DNA of 64,000 nucleotides from an uncultured Lachnospiraceae bacterium (GTDB taxonomy: Bacteria > Bacillota > Clostridia > Lachnospirales > Lachnospiraceae), in the NCBI GenBank assembly GCA_946414885.1, contig CAMKQH010000020.1:1-64000 (forward strand), in the 5' to 3' direction. The notes beneath the pieces are model-generated. The model saw nothing but the letters and a program-made list of their open reading frames with translations. It had not been told where the DNA came from and ran no database searches. Positions 24,681-32,549 of this stretch are shown in pieces (positions within the stretch are counted from its first letter, which is position 1; the number at the start of each line of letters is the position of its first letter). Made by a program: the position numbers and the translations under genes.

Positions 24681-25139
24681 TTATTTCAAATATGTCACAT
24701 AGATCTGGCATGGATTCGCCTCATCCCAATGGTGTGGGAACACTTCGAATTCTTTGAAACCACAGCTTACATAGAACAGATTTGTCCTGTCATAATCTTC
24801 GTACATTCCCATCCTGACAGTCTTAACCTGCATAAATTCGTAACCATCGGCCTTAGCCACTTCCTTGGCTTTTTCTACAAGTTTTCGACCAACGCCGTTT
24901 CTGTGGTATTCCTTCATCACGCCCATAATGGCGAGTTCAACAGTGGCATTCCCCGTTTCCTTCAGGCATAAGAATCCCATGATCCTATCACCATCCTTTG
25001 CCGCCAGGAATGTCCAGTCTGCGCAATCACGGATATAACCTTCACGGCTCTCTTCGACCTCAAACCATTCCGGCAAGGCCTCAAGCACCGCTCTTGCGAT
25101 TGCTCTTTTTTCATCCGCATCCTTTATCAATACAATCAT
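24681..25139 (-). CDS. GNAT-family N-acetyltransferase
   Basis: A 152-residue acetyltransferase with ELAIMGVMKEYHRNGVGRKL (acetyl-CoA-binding motif A, near residue 85) and the later FYVSCGFKEFEVF strand. The acceptor is unknown. ATG 25139 follows CAGGAGG. The ribosome site lies inside the end of the truncated GNAT gene upstream, so the two frames overlap. Confidence 0.88.
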   Translation of the reverse strand: MIVLIKDADEKRAIARAVLEALPEWFEVEESREGYIRDCADWTFLAAKDGDRIMGFLCLKETGNATVELAIMGVMKEYHRNGVGRKLVEKAKEVAKADGYEFMQVKTVRMGMYEDYDRTNLFYVSCGFKEFEVFPHHWDEANPCQIYVTYLK

Positions 25140-25383
25140 TGTACCCTCCTGAAGCATATGATCCGATCAGCGATTCAACCATTTTGCGGGCAATCCCCTG
25201 ACGACGGTATTCTTGCCTCGTATAGACATTCATAAGATGCGCTCGTTTTCCCGTGGGATGCTCAAACGTAGGCACGATCCTGACAAAACTCATTGTTGCA
25301 CAGCCGATCGCCGCGTCCCCATCCATGGCGAGAACGGTTAAATGATCTCCCGTCAAAAAGTAATCGTGGCTTTCGCTTATCAT
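25111..25383 (-). pseudogene. Truncated GNAT acetyltransferase
   Basis: The segment HLTVLAMDGDAAIGCATMSF and LMNVYTRQEYRRQGIARKMV is the core of a GNAT domain with its acetyl-CoA loop. The usual first 40 and last 35 residues are missing. The ATG at 25383 overlaps the SDR stop as ATGA, so a peptide of 90 residues may still be made by coupling, but it should not fold into an active enzyme. Confidence 0.65.
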
Positions 25384-26183
25384 CTCTGGTAGAATTTTCC
25401 GACGAGCCACACAGCTACCCTTGTGGGCAAAATATTGTAAAGCGACAGTAAAATTCGATATTTGAAACCCGTAACATATAGCGGAGCAGGATTCTTTTTG
25501 CACGCAACACGAACGATAATGGCAGCAACCCGTTCTGGCAAGATACCATTTCTCTCATCCTTTTCCATGGAGGAAACCGCGCTATCGCACCCTGGATATA
25601 AAGAAGCCGCACCATTGTCCTTAACGCCGGAATCGTGATGCTTGATCCGTGCATCGGTAAAGCCGGTGCTTGCATCTCCTGGCATGACAACCGTTACGTG
25701 GATCCCATATTCACGCACCTCGTTTCGAAGCGCCAGCGCCACGGAATTAACAGCTGATTTGCTCGCAGAATAGAATGCTTGATATGGCAGTGCGATAGGA
25801 GCTCCGACAGAACTCACAAAGACAATAGTACCGCTTTTTTGCGCACGCATATACGGAAGAACTGCCTGAGCAGCATAAACCTGCCCGAAAAAATTCACGT
25901 CCATGATCCGCTTGGATGCTTCTTCCGGAGTCAACTCCACTGGCCCTGAAATTCCCATGCCCGCATTAGCGATCAGCAGATCAATCCGTCCTTCCGTGCG
26001 TGCGATCTCATCGACTATCGAGCGAACGGAACTCTCATCAGATACGTCTGCACTAATGGCCGTTACGCCCGTCGGCGCATGTTTTCTTCGGCTGATGCCG
26101 TAGACCTTGTAACCCTTTTCAACCAGCTGCTTGCAGACCTCGTACCCGAACCCCGAGCTGGCACCCGTGACGATAGCGACCAT
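25380..26183 (-). CDS. Short-chain dehydrogenase/reductase
   Basis: A 267-residue SDR: VTGASSGFGYEVCK (the TGxxxGxG cofactor loop, near residue 6), LIANAGMG, the serine in VFVSSVGA, the catalytic YSASK, and VVMPGDASTGF. Length is normal for the classical group. Arg residues after the second strand suggest NADP(H). ATG 26183 fits the fold best, with ATG 26201 as the alternative. It sits among acetyltransferase genes, with 2 bases between it and the GNAT gene upstream. Confidence 0.9.
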   Translation of the reverse strand: MVAIVTGASSGFGYEVCKQLVEKGYKVYGISRRKHAPTGVTAISADVSDESSVRSIVDEIARTEGRIDLLIANAGMGISGPVELTPEEASKRIMDVNFFGQVYAAQAVLPYMRAQKSGTIVFVSSVGAPIALPYQAFYSASKSAVNSVALALRNEVREYGIHVTVVMPGDASTGFTDARIKHHDSGVKDNGAASLYPGCDSAVSSMEKDERNGILPERVAAIIVRVACKKNPAPLYVTGFKYRILLSLYNILPTRVAVWLVGKFYQR

Positions 26184-26203
26184 AACCAAAGCCTTCCCCA
26201 TTT

Positions 26204-26608
26204 TTATACCCTTTTCGACATATGAATCTCATGATCATCTTTATAACCAAGTTTATCATATACAGATTGTGCGACAGTATTCTTCTTTCCCGTCAGGAGT
26301 TCATATTTATGAAGGGCATAGCGTTCTTTGCAGTACTTTTCCGCGAAAGTGATCATCGCACTTGCAAGCCCTTGTTTTCTATATTCTGGCCTGACGTAGG
26401 CTTCCGTGATTTCGGGCATATATTCATCATAGCAAAATGATTTCTTAAGCTGGACGCAAACAAACCCTGCCAAAGCTTCCTTTTCCTGTGCAACAACGAC
26501 TACTTCCTGCTTATTGTTCAAAAGGGAAGCTCTGATACAGTCTATGCTTGTGTTCCCCTGACCATTACCTTCCTCCGCTTGCCTGGATTTCATCTTATCC
26601 CTCTTCAA
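26204..26608 (-). CDS. GNAT-family acetyltransferase, N-terminus short
   Basis: A 134-residue protein with a clear GNAT core: EITEAYVRPEYRKQGLASAM (motif A), the helix AEKYCKERYALHK, and AQSVYDKLGYKDDHEIHMSK (motif B). The first 20 residues are charged and unlike the usual first strand and helix, so the 5' end may be replaced. It ends just before the SDR gene. It could be active if the remaining N-terminus suffices. Confidence 0.75.
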   Translation of the reverse strand: MKRDKMKSRQAEEGNGQGNTSIDCIRASLLNNKQEVVVVAQEKEALAGFVCVQLKKSFCYDEYMPEITEAYVRPEYRKQGLASAMITFAEKYCKERYALHKYELLTGKKNTVAQSVYDKLGYKDDHEIHMSKRV

Positions 26609-26667
26609 ACTAACGATTAGTCATCATAAATAAACCCGAGAAAGATTTTCCGAATGAATGGCTCAGA

Positions 26668-27321
26668 CTATATGAATTCACTAACGTAGTCATTTAGGAT
26701 TCTCGCCATTACTCGCGGTACGTTTTCCACGAATTCCTGATATTGTCTTTCATCAGTTGGATCGTAGTTGCCAGGGAAATCGGAAATCCCTTTAAGGATT
26801 ATTAATTCTTTGTTATTCAAATGACAAATGTTTGCGACTGCCGCAGCTTCCATGTCACAGATATCCACGCTATACTTTCCCAGCAATTCGCAATCCTCTT
26901 TGTAAATAAGAGGCTTATCCCGAGATGCTATCGTGTAGTTACCCTCAACAGAATACTTTGACAAATCAATACGCGTGATATTTCTATCCCGGAAAGGCTG
27001 CCCTTTCTCGATAAAGTCGCCGTCGCTTTGTATCGCCGTATTGGGAATCAGTACGTCCGTAAGACTATACCGGTTATTGACCCCCGCCGCAGTTCCGATC
27101 AGAATGAGCTTCTCCGGATTGAAATGATCAATAATATATTGCGTGGACGCCGATGCATTACTCTTCCTTGCTCCGCACTTAAATATCAGGACTGCTTTGC
27201 CGTTTATGGCTTTTTCAAAGTATTCGCCGAAAACGTACGTCTTTAATTCCTTGATATCGTCCTTATAGTACTCCTTTATAAATGCCCACTCCTTGTTTGC
27301 GGCTACAAGTATTCCGATCAT
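26668..27321 (-). CDS. Phosphorylase-superfamily nucleosidase (MTA/SAH nucleosidase-like)
   Basis: A 217-residue enzyme of the purine nucleoside phosphorylase/5'-methylthioadenosine nucleosidase superfamily. GILVAANKEW opens the first strand, LILIGTAAGVN is the glycine loop, DICDMEAAAVANI holds the ribose-binding Met-Glu, and ILKGISDFPG has the catalytic Asp. It may cleave S-adenosylhomocysteine, methylthioadenosine or another nucleoside; low match to Pfs makes the substrate open. AAGGAGGT lies just before the ATG, beside a structured leader that may control it. Confidence 0.88.
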   Translation of the reverse strand: MIGILVAANKEWAFIKEYYKDDIKELKTYVFGEYFEKAINGKAVLIFKCGARKSNASASTQYIIDHFNPEKLILIGTAAGVNNRYSLTDVLIPNTAIQSDGDFIEKGQPFRDRNITRIDLSKYSVEGNYTIASRDKPLIYKEDCELLGKYSVDICDMEAAAVANICHLNNKELIILKGISDFPGNYDPTDERQYQEFVENVPRVMARILNDYVSEFI

Positions 27322-27334
27322 GTTTAACCTCCTT

Positions 27335-27475
27335 ATGATCCTTATATGCTGTTGTTTTCACGTTACCTTTGCGCCGCGTCGCAAATACAGCATAACAAGT
27401 CTGCGCGAACAACTCCCCCAAACAGCAAGTGCTATTTATGTCAGCTTCGCAACTTAAAGTTGCGCATAATCTTCT
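27335..27475 (-). promoter_or_regulatory. Structured leader upstream of the nucleosidase gene
   Basis: On the minus strand CGCAACTT-T-AAGTTGCG (plus 27448-27464) forms an 8-base hairpin. Further on, TATGCTGT (plus 27387-27394) pairs with ACAGCATA (plus 27345-27352) and encloses a second hairpin TTTGCG-N6-CGCAAA (plus 27368-27385). The outer stem ends close to the AAGGAGGT of the nucleosidase gene. It fits no riboswitch class that I recognise; it could be a cis-regulatory RNA or a short interspersed repeat. Confidence 0.5.
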
Positions 27476-27476
27476 C

Positions 27477-27608
27477 TCAGCATCCCCCATGTATTATAAT
27501 CACAGAATCGGTATCCTTATAAATTCCCGTCCCCCGGATTATCACATATTTCCTGACACCCTTTTCATATGTATATACGATCGCACCGCATGATTTTTCA
27601 TCAGCCAT
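27477..27608 (-). pseudogene. N-terminal remnant of a Nudix hydrolase
   Basis: A 43-residue frame (MADEKSCGAIVYTYEKGVRK then YVIIR and a divergent end) matches the start of Nudix proteins of the Ap4A-hydrolase type. The Nudix box GX5EX7REUXEEXGU is absent; sequence after YVIIR is unrelated and runs into the structured leader. So only the first strands remain. Confidence 0.6.
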
Positions 27609-27615
27609 AACTGTA

Positions 27616-28275
27616 TTAATACTCCATAACGTCTATTTTTTTCTTAAGAACTGCTGCATAATCATGACTTGTCTTTGTTACTTTTTCCGGATTCATCTGA
27701 TAGTGGATGTTGTAAAGAATTCCGTTTTCTCCGGTTCGATCGGCCATATGATCTTCATCAATATGAATACCGACTACCTCAAGGCAGAGCATAACGTGAT
27801 CATCACCCGGTACGATTTCCTTTTCCCAGACAAACCTGCATTCAAGGTTCATAAAGCATTCTCGAACCATAGGCGCGTTAACCCATGATGCCTTTTCAAC
27901 AGACATACCCGAAGCCGTAATCTCATCTGCTTCAAACTGATTGTTTTGGATTGTCGCCATACAGGCCGCATGATACTCTTCAGACATGAAATTGATAACG
28001 GCTTCTTTTGTCTCATTTATGCTCTGATACAGATGTCCGTTTTTATTCACGCTGGCAAGAATAGCATAGAATCCATTACCACGATCGGCACTTGTAAAGG
28101 TTGCCCAAGACTGCATGCAGGCATTTGACATACCATTGGATTTGTATGTGGTGACAAGAAAAAGCGGAGACGGAACAGTCGCCACGAATTCCTTCCATGA
28201 GAAGCCAAAATTCTTGGAATAATCTCCGTATGTTCCCTTCAAGCTTTCAGGCATATCCTTGTATTGATATTTCAT
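27616..28275 (-). CDS. Flavin reductase-like (FMN-binding split barrel) protein
   Basis: A 219-residue protein of the flavin-reductase/DIM6-NTAB family: PSPLFLVTTYKSNGMSNACM and WATFTSADRGNGFYAILASV form the FMN-binding barrel, and ETKEAVINFMSEEYHAACM follows. It probably binds FMN and reduces it with NAD(P)H, or works as a flavoprotein partner. ATG 28275 has GAAAGGAAG upstream. It appears to be a single gene; the Nudix remnant starts 8 bases after it. Confidence 0.87.
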   Translation of the reverse strand: MKYQYKDMPESLKGTYGDYSKNFGFSWKEFVATVPSPLFLVTTYKSNGMSNACMQSWATFTSADRGNGFYAILASVNKNGHLYQSINETKEAVINFMSEEYHAACMATIQNNQFEADEITASGMSVEKASWVNAPMVRECFMNLECRFVWEKEIVPGDDHVMLCLEVVGIHIDEDHMADRTGENGILYNIHYQMNPEKVTKTSHDYAAVLKKKIDVMEY

Positions 28276-28345
28276 ATTCTTACTTCCTTTCTCCGTGAAT
28301 TTCCCGAATCCCACCATATGTATCTATATATCCTTTCTTTTTTCT

Positions 28346-28789
28346 CTATTTACAAGATATTAGCAGGTATTTCCCTCTTCCCACCGTCTTGCAGACCCCG
28401 TCGATCACGATCTCTGCATCCACCGGCACTTCGATCTCATATCGGATGCTGTTCTCCACGTATTTCCAGCTAGAGCAAATTCTTCCATGCACGGTATCGA
28501 GGGTAGCGCAGAGACTGTTCAGTCTTTCGTCCGGGTGCGGCTCAATGCGAACCTTTGCAAAGCCCGGCGTTACGGGCTTTATGCCACAGGCAACGCCATA
28601 GACCCAATCCGCCACGGATGCATATGCATAATGATTGTACGAATTCATGTCATCATCCCAGAACGTGCCGTCGGGCTTAATGCCATCCCAATGCTCCCAG
28701 ACCGTGGTCGCTCCCTTGGATACGGAATAAAGCCACCCGGGATATTCCTTTCGGAGCAGTACATTCCTTTTCCTCCTCCCATTGATGCT
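28346..28789 (-). pseudogene. C-terminal fragment of an alpha-L-rhamnosidase (GH78)
   Basis: The frame LLRKEYPGWLYSVSKGATTV, then EHWDG, DDMNSYNHYAYASVADWVYG and PGFAKVRIEPHPDERL is the end of a GH78 catalytic domain plus its C-terminal beta-sandwich. An in-frame stop at 28790 cuts it off, and the roughly 700 upstream residues are missing. The retained part would not be catalytic. It implies that the strain or its ancestor once had rhamnoside degradation here. Confidence 0.85.
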
Positions 28790-28874
28790 CTAATACCTCT
28801 TTTAGCGTCGGTATGGAATCCATGGCGCCTGGGCTCGTTACGGTCAAGGCAGAGGCCTTAGAGGCCAGCTTCAT
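28677..28874 (-). other. Short frame coupled to the ABC exporter gene
   Basis: A 65-residue frame starts at an ATG that overlaps the ABC exporter stop (ATGA), as a coupled next gene would. Residues 1-35 (MKLASKASALTVTSPGAMDS and on) look plausible, but after about 28790 it runs through the rhamnosidase fragment in another frame. It may be the beginning of a gene fused to the fragment by a deletion. Confidence 0.3.
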
Positions 28875-31078
28875 TCCATCTGCCTTCCCAACTGCTTTTG
28901 ATGACTGAGTTCCGTGAGCTCTCCGAGACGGATGCCCATGGTTTTTTCGAGTTTGTCACGCATGCCGGGCACGGAGTCGGTGAGCTCTAAGAAGCGGGAG
29001 CGCTTCAGGGAGATAAGAAGTGCGGGATCCACCGTGCGCACCGTGGCAGTGCGGGGTACGTTTGACAAAAGGGCAATCTCTCCAAAAAAGTCGCCGTCCT
29101 CAAGAACTTTAACCCGGGTATCCTGATCATTAATCCTCTTTAGGATCTCAACGCGTCCGCGAACAATGATATAGAACAGGTCGCCCTCGTCTCCTTCGGA
29201 AATGATCGTGCTTGCGGCAGGATAATTAGCCGAACTAAAGCTATTACAAAGCTCGGCCAAGGAATTTTGGGGGAATTCTTTGAAAAGATCGATCTTGGAA
29301 AGCCTTTCCGGCGTGATGGTAGCACTGGACATGTCATCCGTGACCATAAAGCCGCTTTGCTTTTCAAAAAGCTGGGCATAGATTCCCTTGCGCGCCATAA
29401 GAGAAGTATGTGTTCCGCTTTCGACGATACTCCCTTCGGAGAGGACGTAAACATAGTCATATCCGGAGATTGCCGAAAGTCGGTGCGTGATGTTGACGAT
29501 CGCGGTACCGCGACTGGGAAGTCGCAAAATGGCATCGTTCACGGCACGCTCTGCAGCAGGATCCAGAGAGGCGGTCGCTTCGTCAATGATGAGGAAGCGC
29601 GGGTTTCTGAGGAGCGTTCTTGCAAGGGACAGGCGCTGTCTTTGTCCGCCGGATAAATTTTTCCCTCCATTCTGCACCTGGCAGGAAAATCCTCCCGGCA
29701 GGCTTAAAACAAAGTCTGCCGCAGCAGCCTTCACGGCTTCGACGATCTCGCCGTAGGTGGCATTCGGTCTGGCAGCCAAAAGATTATTGGCTATGGTATC
29801 GTTAAAAAGAATCGTTTCCTGGGGAACAATGCCGACGGCCTTGTGAAGAGATTGCAGGTCCAGATGCTTATAATCCTGATCGTCTGCCATGACCATTCCT
29901 TCGTCAGGATCATAAAAACGCATGAGAAGGCTTGCGATCGTGCTTTTTCCGCTGCCGCTGGGGCCGACGATGGCAATGGATTTTCCGGCAGGAACCTTTA
30001 GCTGGACGTCCTTCAAAACCGGTTTCTCCGGGTCGTAGCCGAAGGTGAGATGATCCATGGACAGCTCCATCAGGGGATCGGGAACTGCCACTGCATTTGG
30101 GTCAGTGGTGATTCCCGGGTTTTTCGCAAAGAACAACTCGAGATTATGAATGCAGACCTTGCATTCCACAAGCGACGGAATGATCGCAATGAGTGCGAAA
30201 ACTGCCGAACTCAGCGAGGAAAAGAGACTGTTAAAAGAAACCAGCGTGCCGACCGTCATGGTGCCGGAGAAGATCCAAAAAGCGCAGAGACAAATGATCA
30301 GAACGCTGAAGAACTCGATCAACCCGCCGGAGGCAACGGTCAGGCAGCCATTGGTAAACATGGAGCGAATGGTGAGTTCTTCTTGCTTTTTGTTTTCGCG
30401 CTCGTAATCGGTCTGCGAGTTCTCCTGCAAGTCGAATGCTTTTATGGAGGGCTGGTTATGGACATTCTCCATGAGCATGTTGGTAAGCAGGCCTGCCTGA
30501 TCCTTGAGTGCCTTGACTGCAGCACGGGATTTCCTTCCCAGAATGAGAAGTACTGCGGCACTTAAGAGCAAAGCGCCAATACTGATCAATGCAAGGCGGA
30601 AATCCAAAAGAAAGATGAGGACAAAGCTGATTATGATCCGCACGATTCCAGTCACAAAGGAGGGGATCGTTACGCTGGTCAGGGTCTGAACGGCGCTCAT
30701 GTCCGTAGAAAATCTCCCCATGAGATAACCCACTTGCATTTCAGAAAACTCCCTAAGGGAAAGCTCCTGAAGATGCATAAAGCAACGGCGGCGCGAGTCC
30801 GTCACCGTTCTTGAAGAGAATACGGCAGTCAGATAGCGGCGGAGAACGTCACTGCCTTTTGCCAAAAGGATCCCGAAAAGCATGAACAGGATCACTTTCA
30901 GCAGCAGGTCACCGTCTCCGGTTCCGACGGCATTATCCAGAAGGTATTTCATGGCCAAAGCCATGATGCTGGTGAAAGCGATGTCGATCATGCCAAAGAA
31001 GTATGCGGCAAAGGCATAGCCCCTGTTGTGAAGATGATATCTTTTGATCGCGGATATTAATTCCTTTAATTCACTCAT
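28871..31078 (-). CDS. ABC exporter fused to a cyclic-nucleotide-binding domain
   Basis: A 735-residue protein in three parts: six membrane helices (residues 15-310), an ATPase with Walker A GPSGSGKST near 372, signature LSGGQRQRLSLAR and Walker B FLIIDEATASLD, and a C-terminal domain of about 135 residues. The last part, with FFGEIALLSNVPRTATVR, is a Crp-type cNMP-binding fold; it keeps the phosphate-cassette Gly-Glu and Arg. So transport may be gated by a cyclic nucleotide, or the domain may be structural. The substrate is unknown. AAAGGGAC precedes the ATG. Confidence 0.9.
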   Translation of the reverse strand: MSELKELISAIKRYHLHNRGYAFAAYFFGMIDIAFTSIMALAMKYLLDNAVGTGDGDLLLKVILFMLFGILLAKGSDVLRRYLTAVFSSRTVTDSRRRCFMHLQELSLREFSEMQVGYLMGRFSTDMSAVQTLTSVTIPSFVTGIVRIIISFVLIFLLDFRLALISIGALLLSAAVLLILGRKSRAAVKALKDQAGLLTNMLMENVHNQPSIKAFDLQENSQTDYERENKKQEELTIRSMFTNGCLTVASGGLIEFFSVLIICLCAFWIFSGTMTVGTLVSFNSLFSSLSSAVFALIAIIPSLVECKVCIHNLELFFAKNPGITTDPNAVAVPDPLMELSMDHLTFGYDPEKPVLKDVQLKVPAGKSIAIVGPSGSGKSTIASLLMRFYDPDEGMVMADDQDYKHLDLQSLHKAVGIVPQETILFNDTIANNLLAARPNATYGEIVEAVKAAAADFVLSLPGGFSCQVQNGGKNLSGGQRQRLSLARTLLRNPRFLIIDEATASLDPAAERAVNDAILRLPSRGTAIVNITHRLSAISGYDYVYVLSEGSIVESGTHTSLMARKGIYAQLFEKQSGFMVTDDMSSATITPERLSKIDLFKEFPQNSLAELCNSFSSANYPAASTIISEGDEGDLFYIIVRGRVEILKRINDQDTRVKVLEDGDFFGEIALLSNVPRTATVRTVDPALLISLKRSRFLELTDSVPGMRDKLEKTMGIRLGELTELSHQKQLGRQME

Positions 31079-31106
31079 GTCTGACTGTCCCTTTCGATCC
31101 CTTCCG

Positions 31107-31430
31107 TTAATGGTTGTACTTGATCACTGCTGAAATTAGCAACGCCATTCCCAAAACCAATCCAGCCGTCATTGGCACAAAGGCGTAAACAGACTGAAGC
31201 AACACGGTACATATCCCGGAAAGACCAAAGCCCGTCCCAATGATAAATACTCCAATCCCTGCAAGCGTACAATATGCAGATTTATTTTCATCACTAACTT
31301 TGTCACAATGATTACTAATGATAAGATTCATTTTCTGATTCTTCCAGATCTGCCATCCAATCCTGAGGAATATCATTCCTAATGCCACAAAAATGACGGC
31401 AGTAACAATATACCAAATAAAATCGCTCAC
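31107..31430 (-). CDS. DUF3784-type small membrane protein
   Basis: A 107-residue protein with three membrane helices: FIWYIVTAVIFVALGMIFLR at the start, TLAGIGVFIIGTGFGLSGI in the middle and LVLGMALLISAVI at the end. This is the DUF3784 pattern seen in Firmicutes. It starts with GTG after GGGAGGG. It lies 28 bases before the ABC exporter gene, so it may be co-transcribed with it. Role unknown. Confidence 0.75.
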   Translation of the reverse strand: MSDFIWYIVTAVIFVALGMIFLRIGWQIWKNQKMNLIISNHCDKVSDENKSAYCTLAGIGVFIIGTGFGLSGICTVLLQSVYAFVPMTAGLVLGMALLISAVIKYNH

Positions 31431-31677
31431 GTCCGTCCCTCCCCCAACCGCACGTTAACCTAAAACCATCTGACTCACCATTGATCAAGTTCTGTTATCC
31501 CTTGTTTTATCGTAATCATCTTCTTACAAGCACAAGACTCTGATAGTCCGATATTCCGTGCATCTGACAGTATACGATATCAGGATCTCCCGGTTTTCTT
31601 CTCGCGTAGTATATCGACTGTTTTTCCCCATTTATCTTACAATAATTTTCTTTTTGCATGGCCTTACCGCCCTCATT
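31431..31677. other. Intergenic region without recognised features
   Basis: About 250 bases, AT-rich, with no convincing gene. It should hold the minus-strand promoter of the DUF3784/ABC exporter unit, but no clear -35/-10 pair stands out. Confidence 0.4.
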
Positions 31678-32415
31678 CTACTTGGAATTTATCTCGCTTC
31701 CGCCCCACTCAACCACGGTAAACCCTTTTCTCTCCAAAGCCGTAAGCTCTTGCTCTTGAATCTTCACCGGTTTGTCGCTTCCATACCACGCCATAAAAAC
31801 CCTGATCATCGTATCTGGTTCCGGATGAATGATCAGCTCCGAATTATCCGTATATGCCTCCGTCTGAAAACTGATAACGTTATATTTGTTGTTCTCCATC
31901 AACGGTAACCAATACACAATAAACTCATTTGCCTCGCGCCTCGTTAATCCCAATTCGGAAAGTGCTTCTTCCAAAAATTCTGCCACGTGACGTCCTTCCA
32001 CGCAAAATCCGGCAGACATATCATATTCCACGTTGGATTTTCCTTCCCAATACAGGTAGTTGTACGTCATTCCCGCAGCATCCGTCAATGTCCCGTCAGG
32101 CTCAGCAATCACGTGCCATCCGTCCAAATATTGGGGATAAGTAGTAGTCAATTCACCATTGTGTTCCAAGCGGACGAATACTTCTGTCGGCTCCTCCGGA
32201 TAAAGATAGATCACAGGCTTTCTTTGCACCGTGTTGAGTTCCCTGATTTTAAGGGCTATGCAAAAAAACACAATCAAAAGAATAATTCCTGCGATCACTG
32301 CCCTGCGAAGCCATCTCCGCTGATAGCGCAATTCTCTTTTCAACCGTTTCTTTTCTTCTTTTTGTACCTCTTGCTGAATTCTCTGTTCCTCAGTCAAATA
32401 GTATTCTTCATCCAT
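31678..32415 (-). CDS. Membrane-anchored conserved hypothetical protein
   Basis: A 245-residue protein. A basic N-terminal cytoplasmic coil (residues 1-35, Glu/Lys/Arg-rich) leads to one membrane helix (VIAGIILLIVFFCIALKI), and then an external domain with the conserved KPVIYLYPEEPTEVFVRLEH and NYLYWEGKS. The KPVIYLYP signature marks a family of unknown function found in many Firmicutes and other bacteria. A good GGGGGC lies before the ATG. It stands alone between the lectin terminator and 31677. Confidence 0.75.
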   Translation of the reverse strand: MDEEYYLTEEQRIQQEVQKEEKKRLKRELRYQRRWLRRAVIAGIILLIVFFCIALKIRELNTVQRKPVIYLYPEEPTEVFVRLEHNGELTTTYPQYLDGWHVIAEPDGTLTDAAGMTYNYLYWEGKSNVEYDMSAGFCVEGRHVAEFLEEALSELGLTRREANEFIVYWLPLMENNKYNVISFQTEAYTDNSELIIHPEPDTMIRVFMAWYGSDKPVKIQEQELTALERKGFTVVEWGGSEINSK

Positions 32416-32467
32416 TTTTCTGCCCCCATCCCACTACCCCTGAAAACATGCCGTCACTTCCCTCGTT

Positions 32468-32515
32468 ATTTTATCATAATTCCAATTTTACCGCAATGAA
32501 AAGCACCCGCTTTCG
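32468..32515. repeat. Copy 2 of a dispersed intergenic element
   Basis: It closely matches the copy at 2233-2280: ATTTTATCATA, TCC, then CCGCAATGAAAAGCACCC and CTTTC. Here the element runs on into the second arm of a terminator, so the repeat is probably a mobile or duplicated terminator module. Confidence 0.5.
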
Positions 32516-32527
32516 CAGGTGCTTTTT
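32498..32527. terminator. Bidirectional terminator after the lectin gene
   Basis: AAGCACCCGC and GCAGGTGCTT make a stem with a TTTC loop, with A and T runs on both sides. It lies just downstream of the lectin gene on the minus strand. Confidence 0.8.
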
Positions 32528-32549
32528 CGCTTCAACGATCCTTACTTGA

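Noticed and set aside
27322..27490. A 75-codon minus-strand frame over the structured leader
   Set aside because: The translation is rich in Cys and Arg and resembles nothing; paired stems explain the sequence better. It also lacks a ribosome binding site.
30050..30565. A 171-codon plus-strand frame inside the ABC exporter gene
   Set aside because: It is the shadow of the transporter on the other strand; the minus-strand frame has all ATPase motifs.
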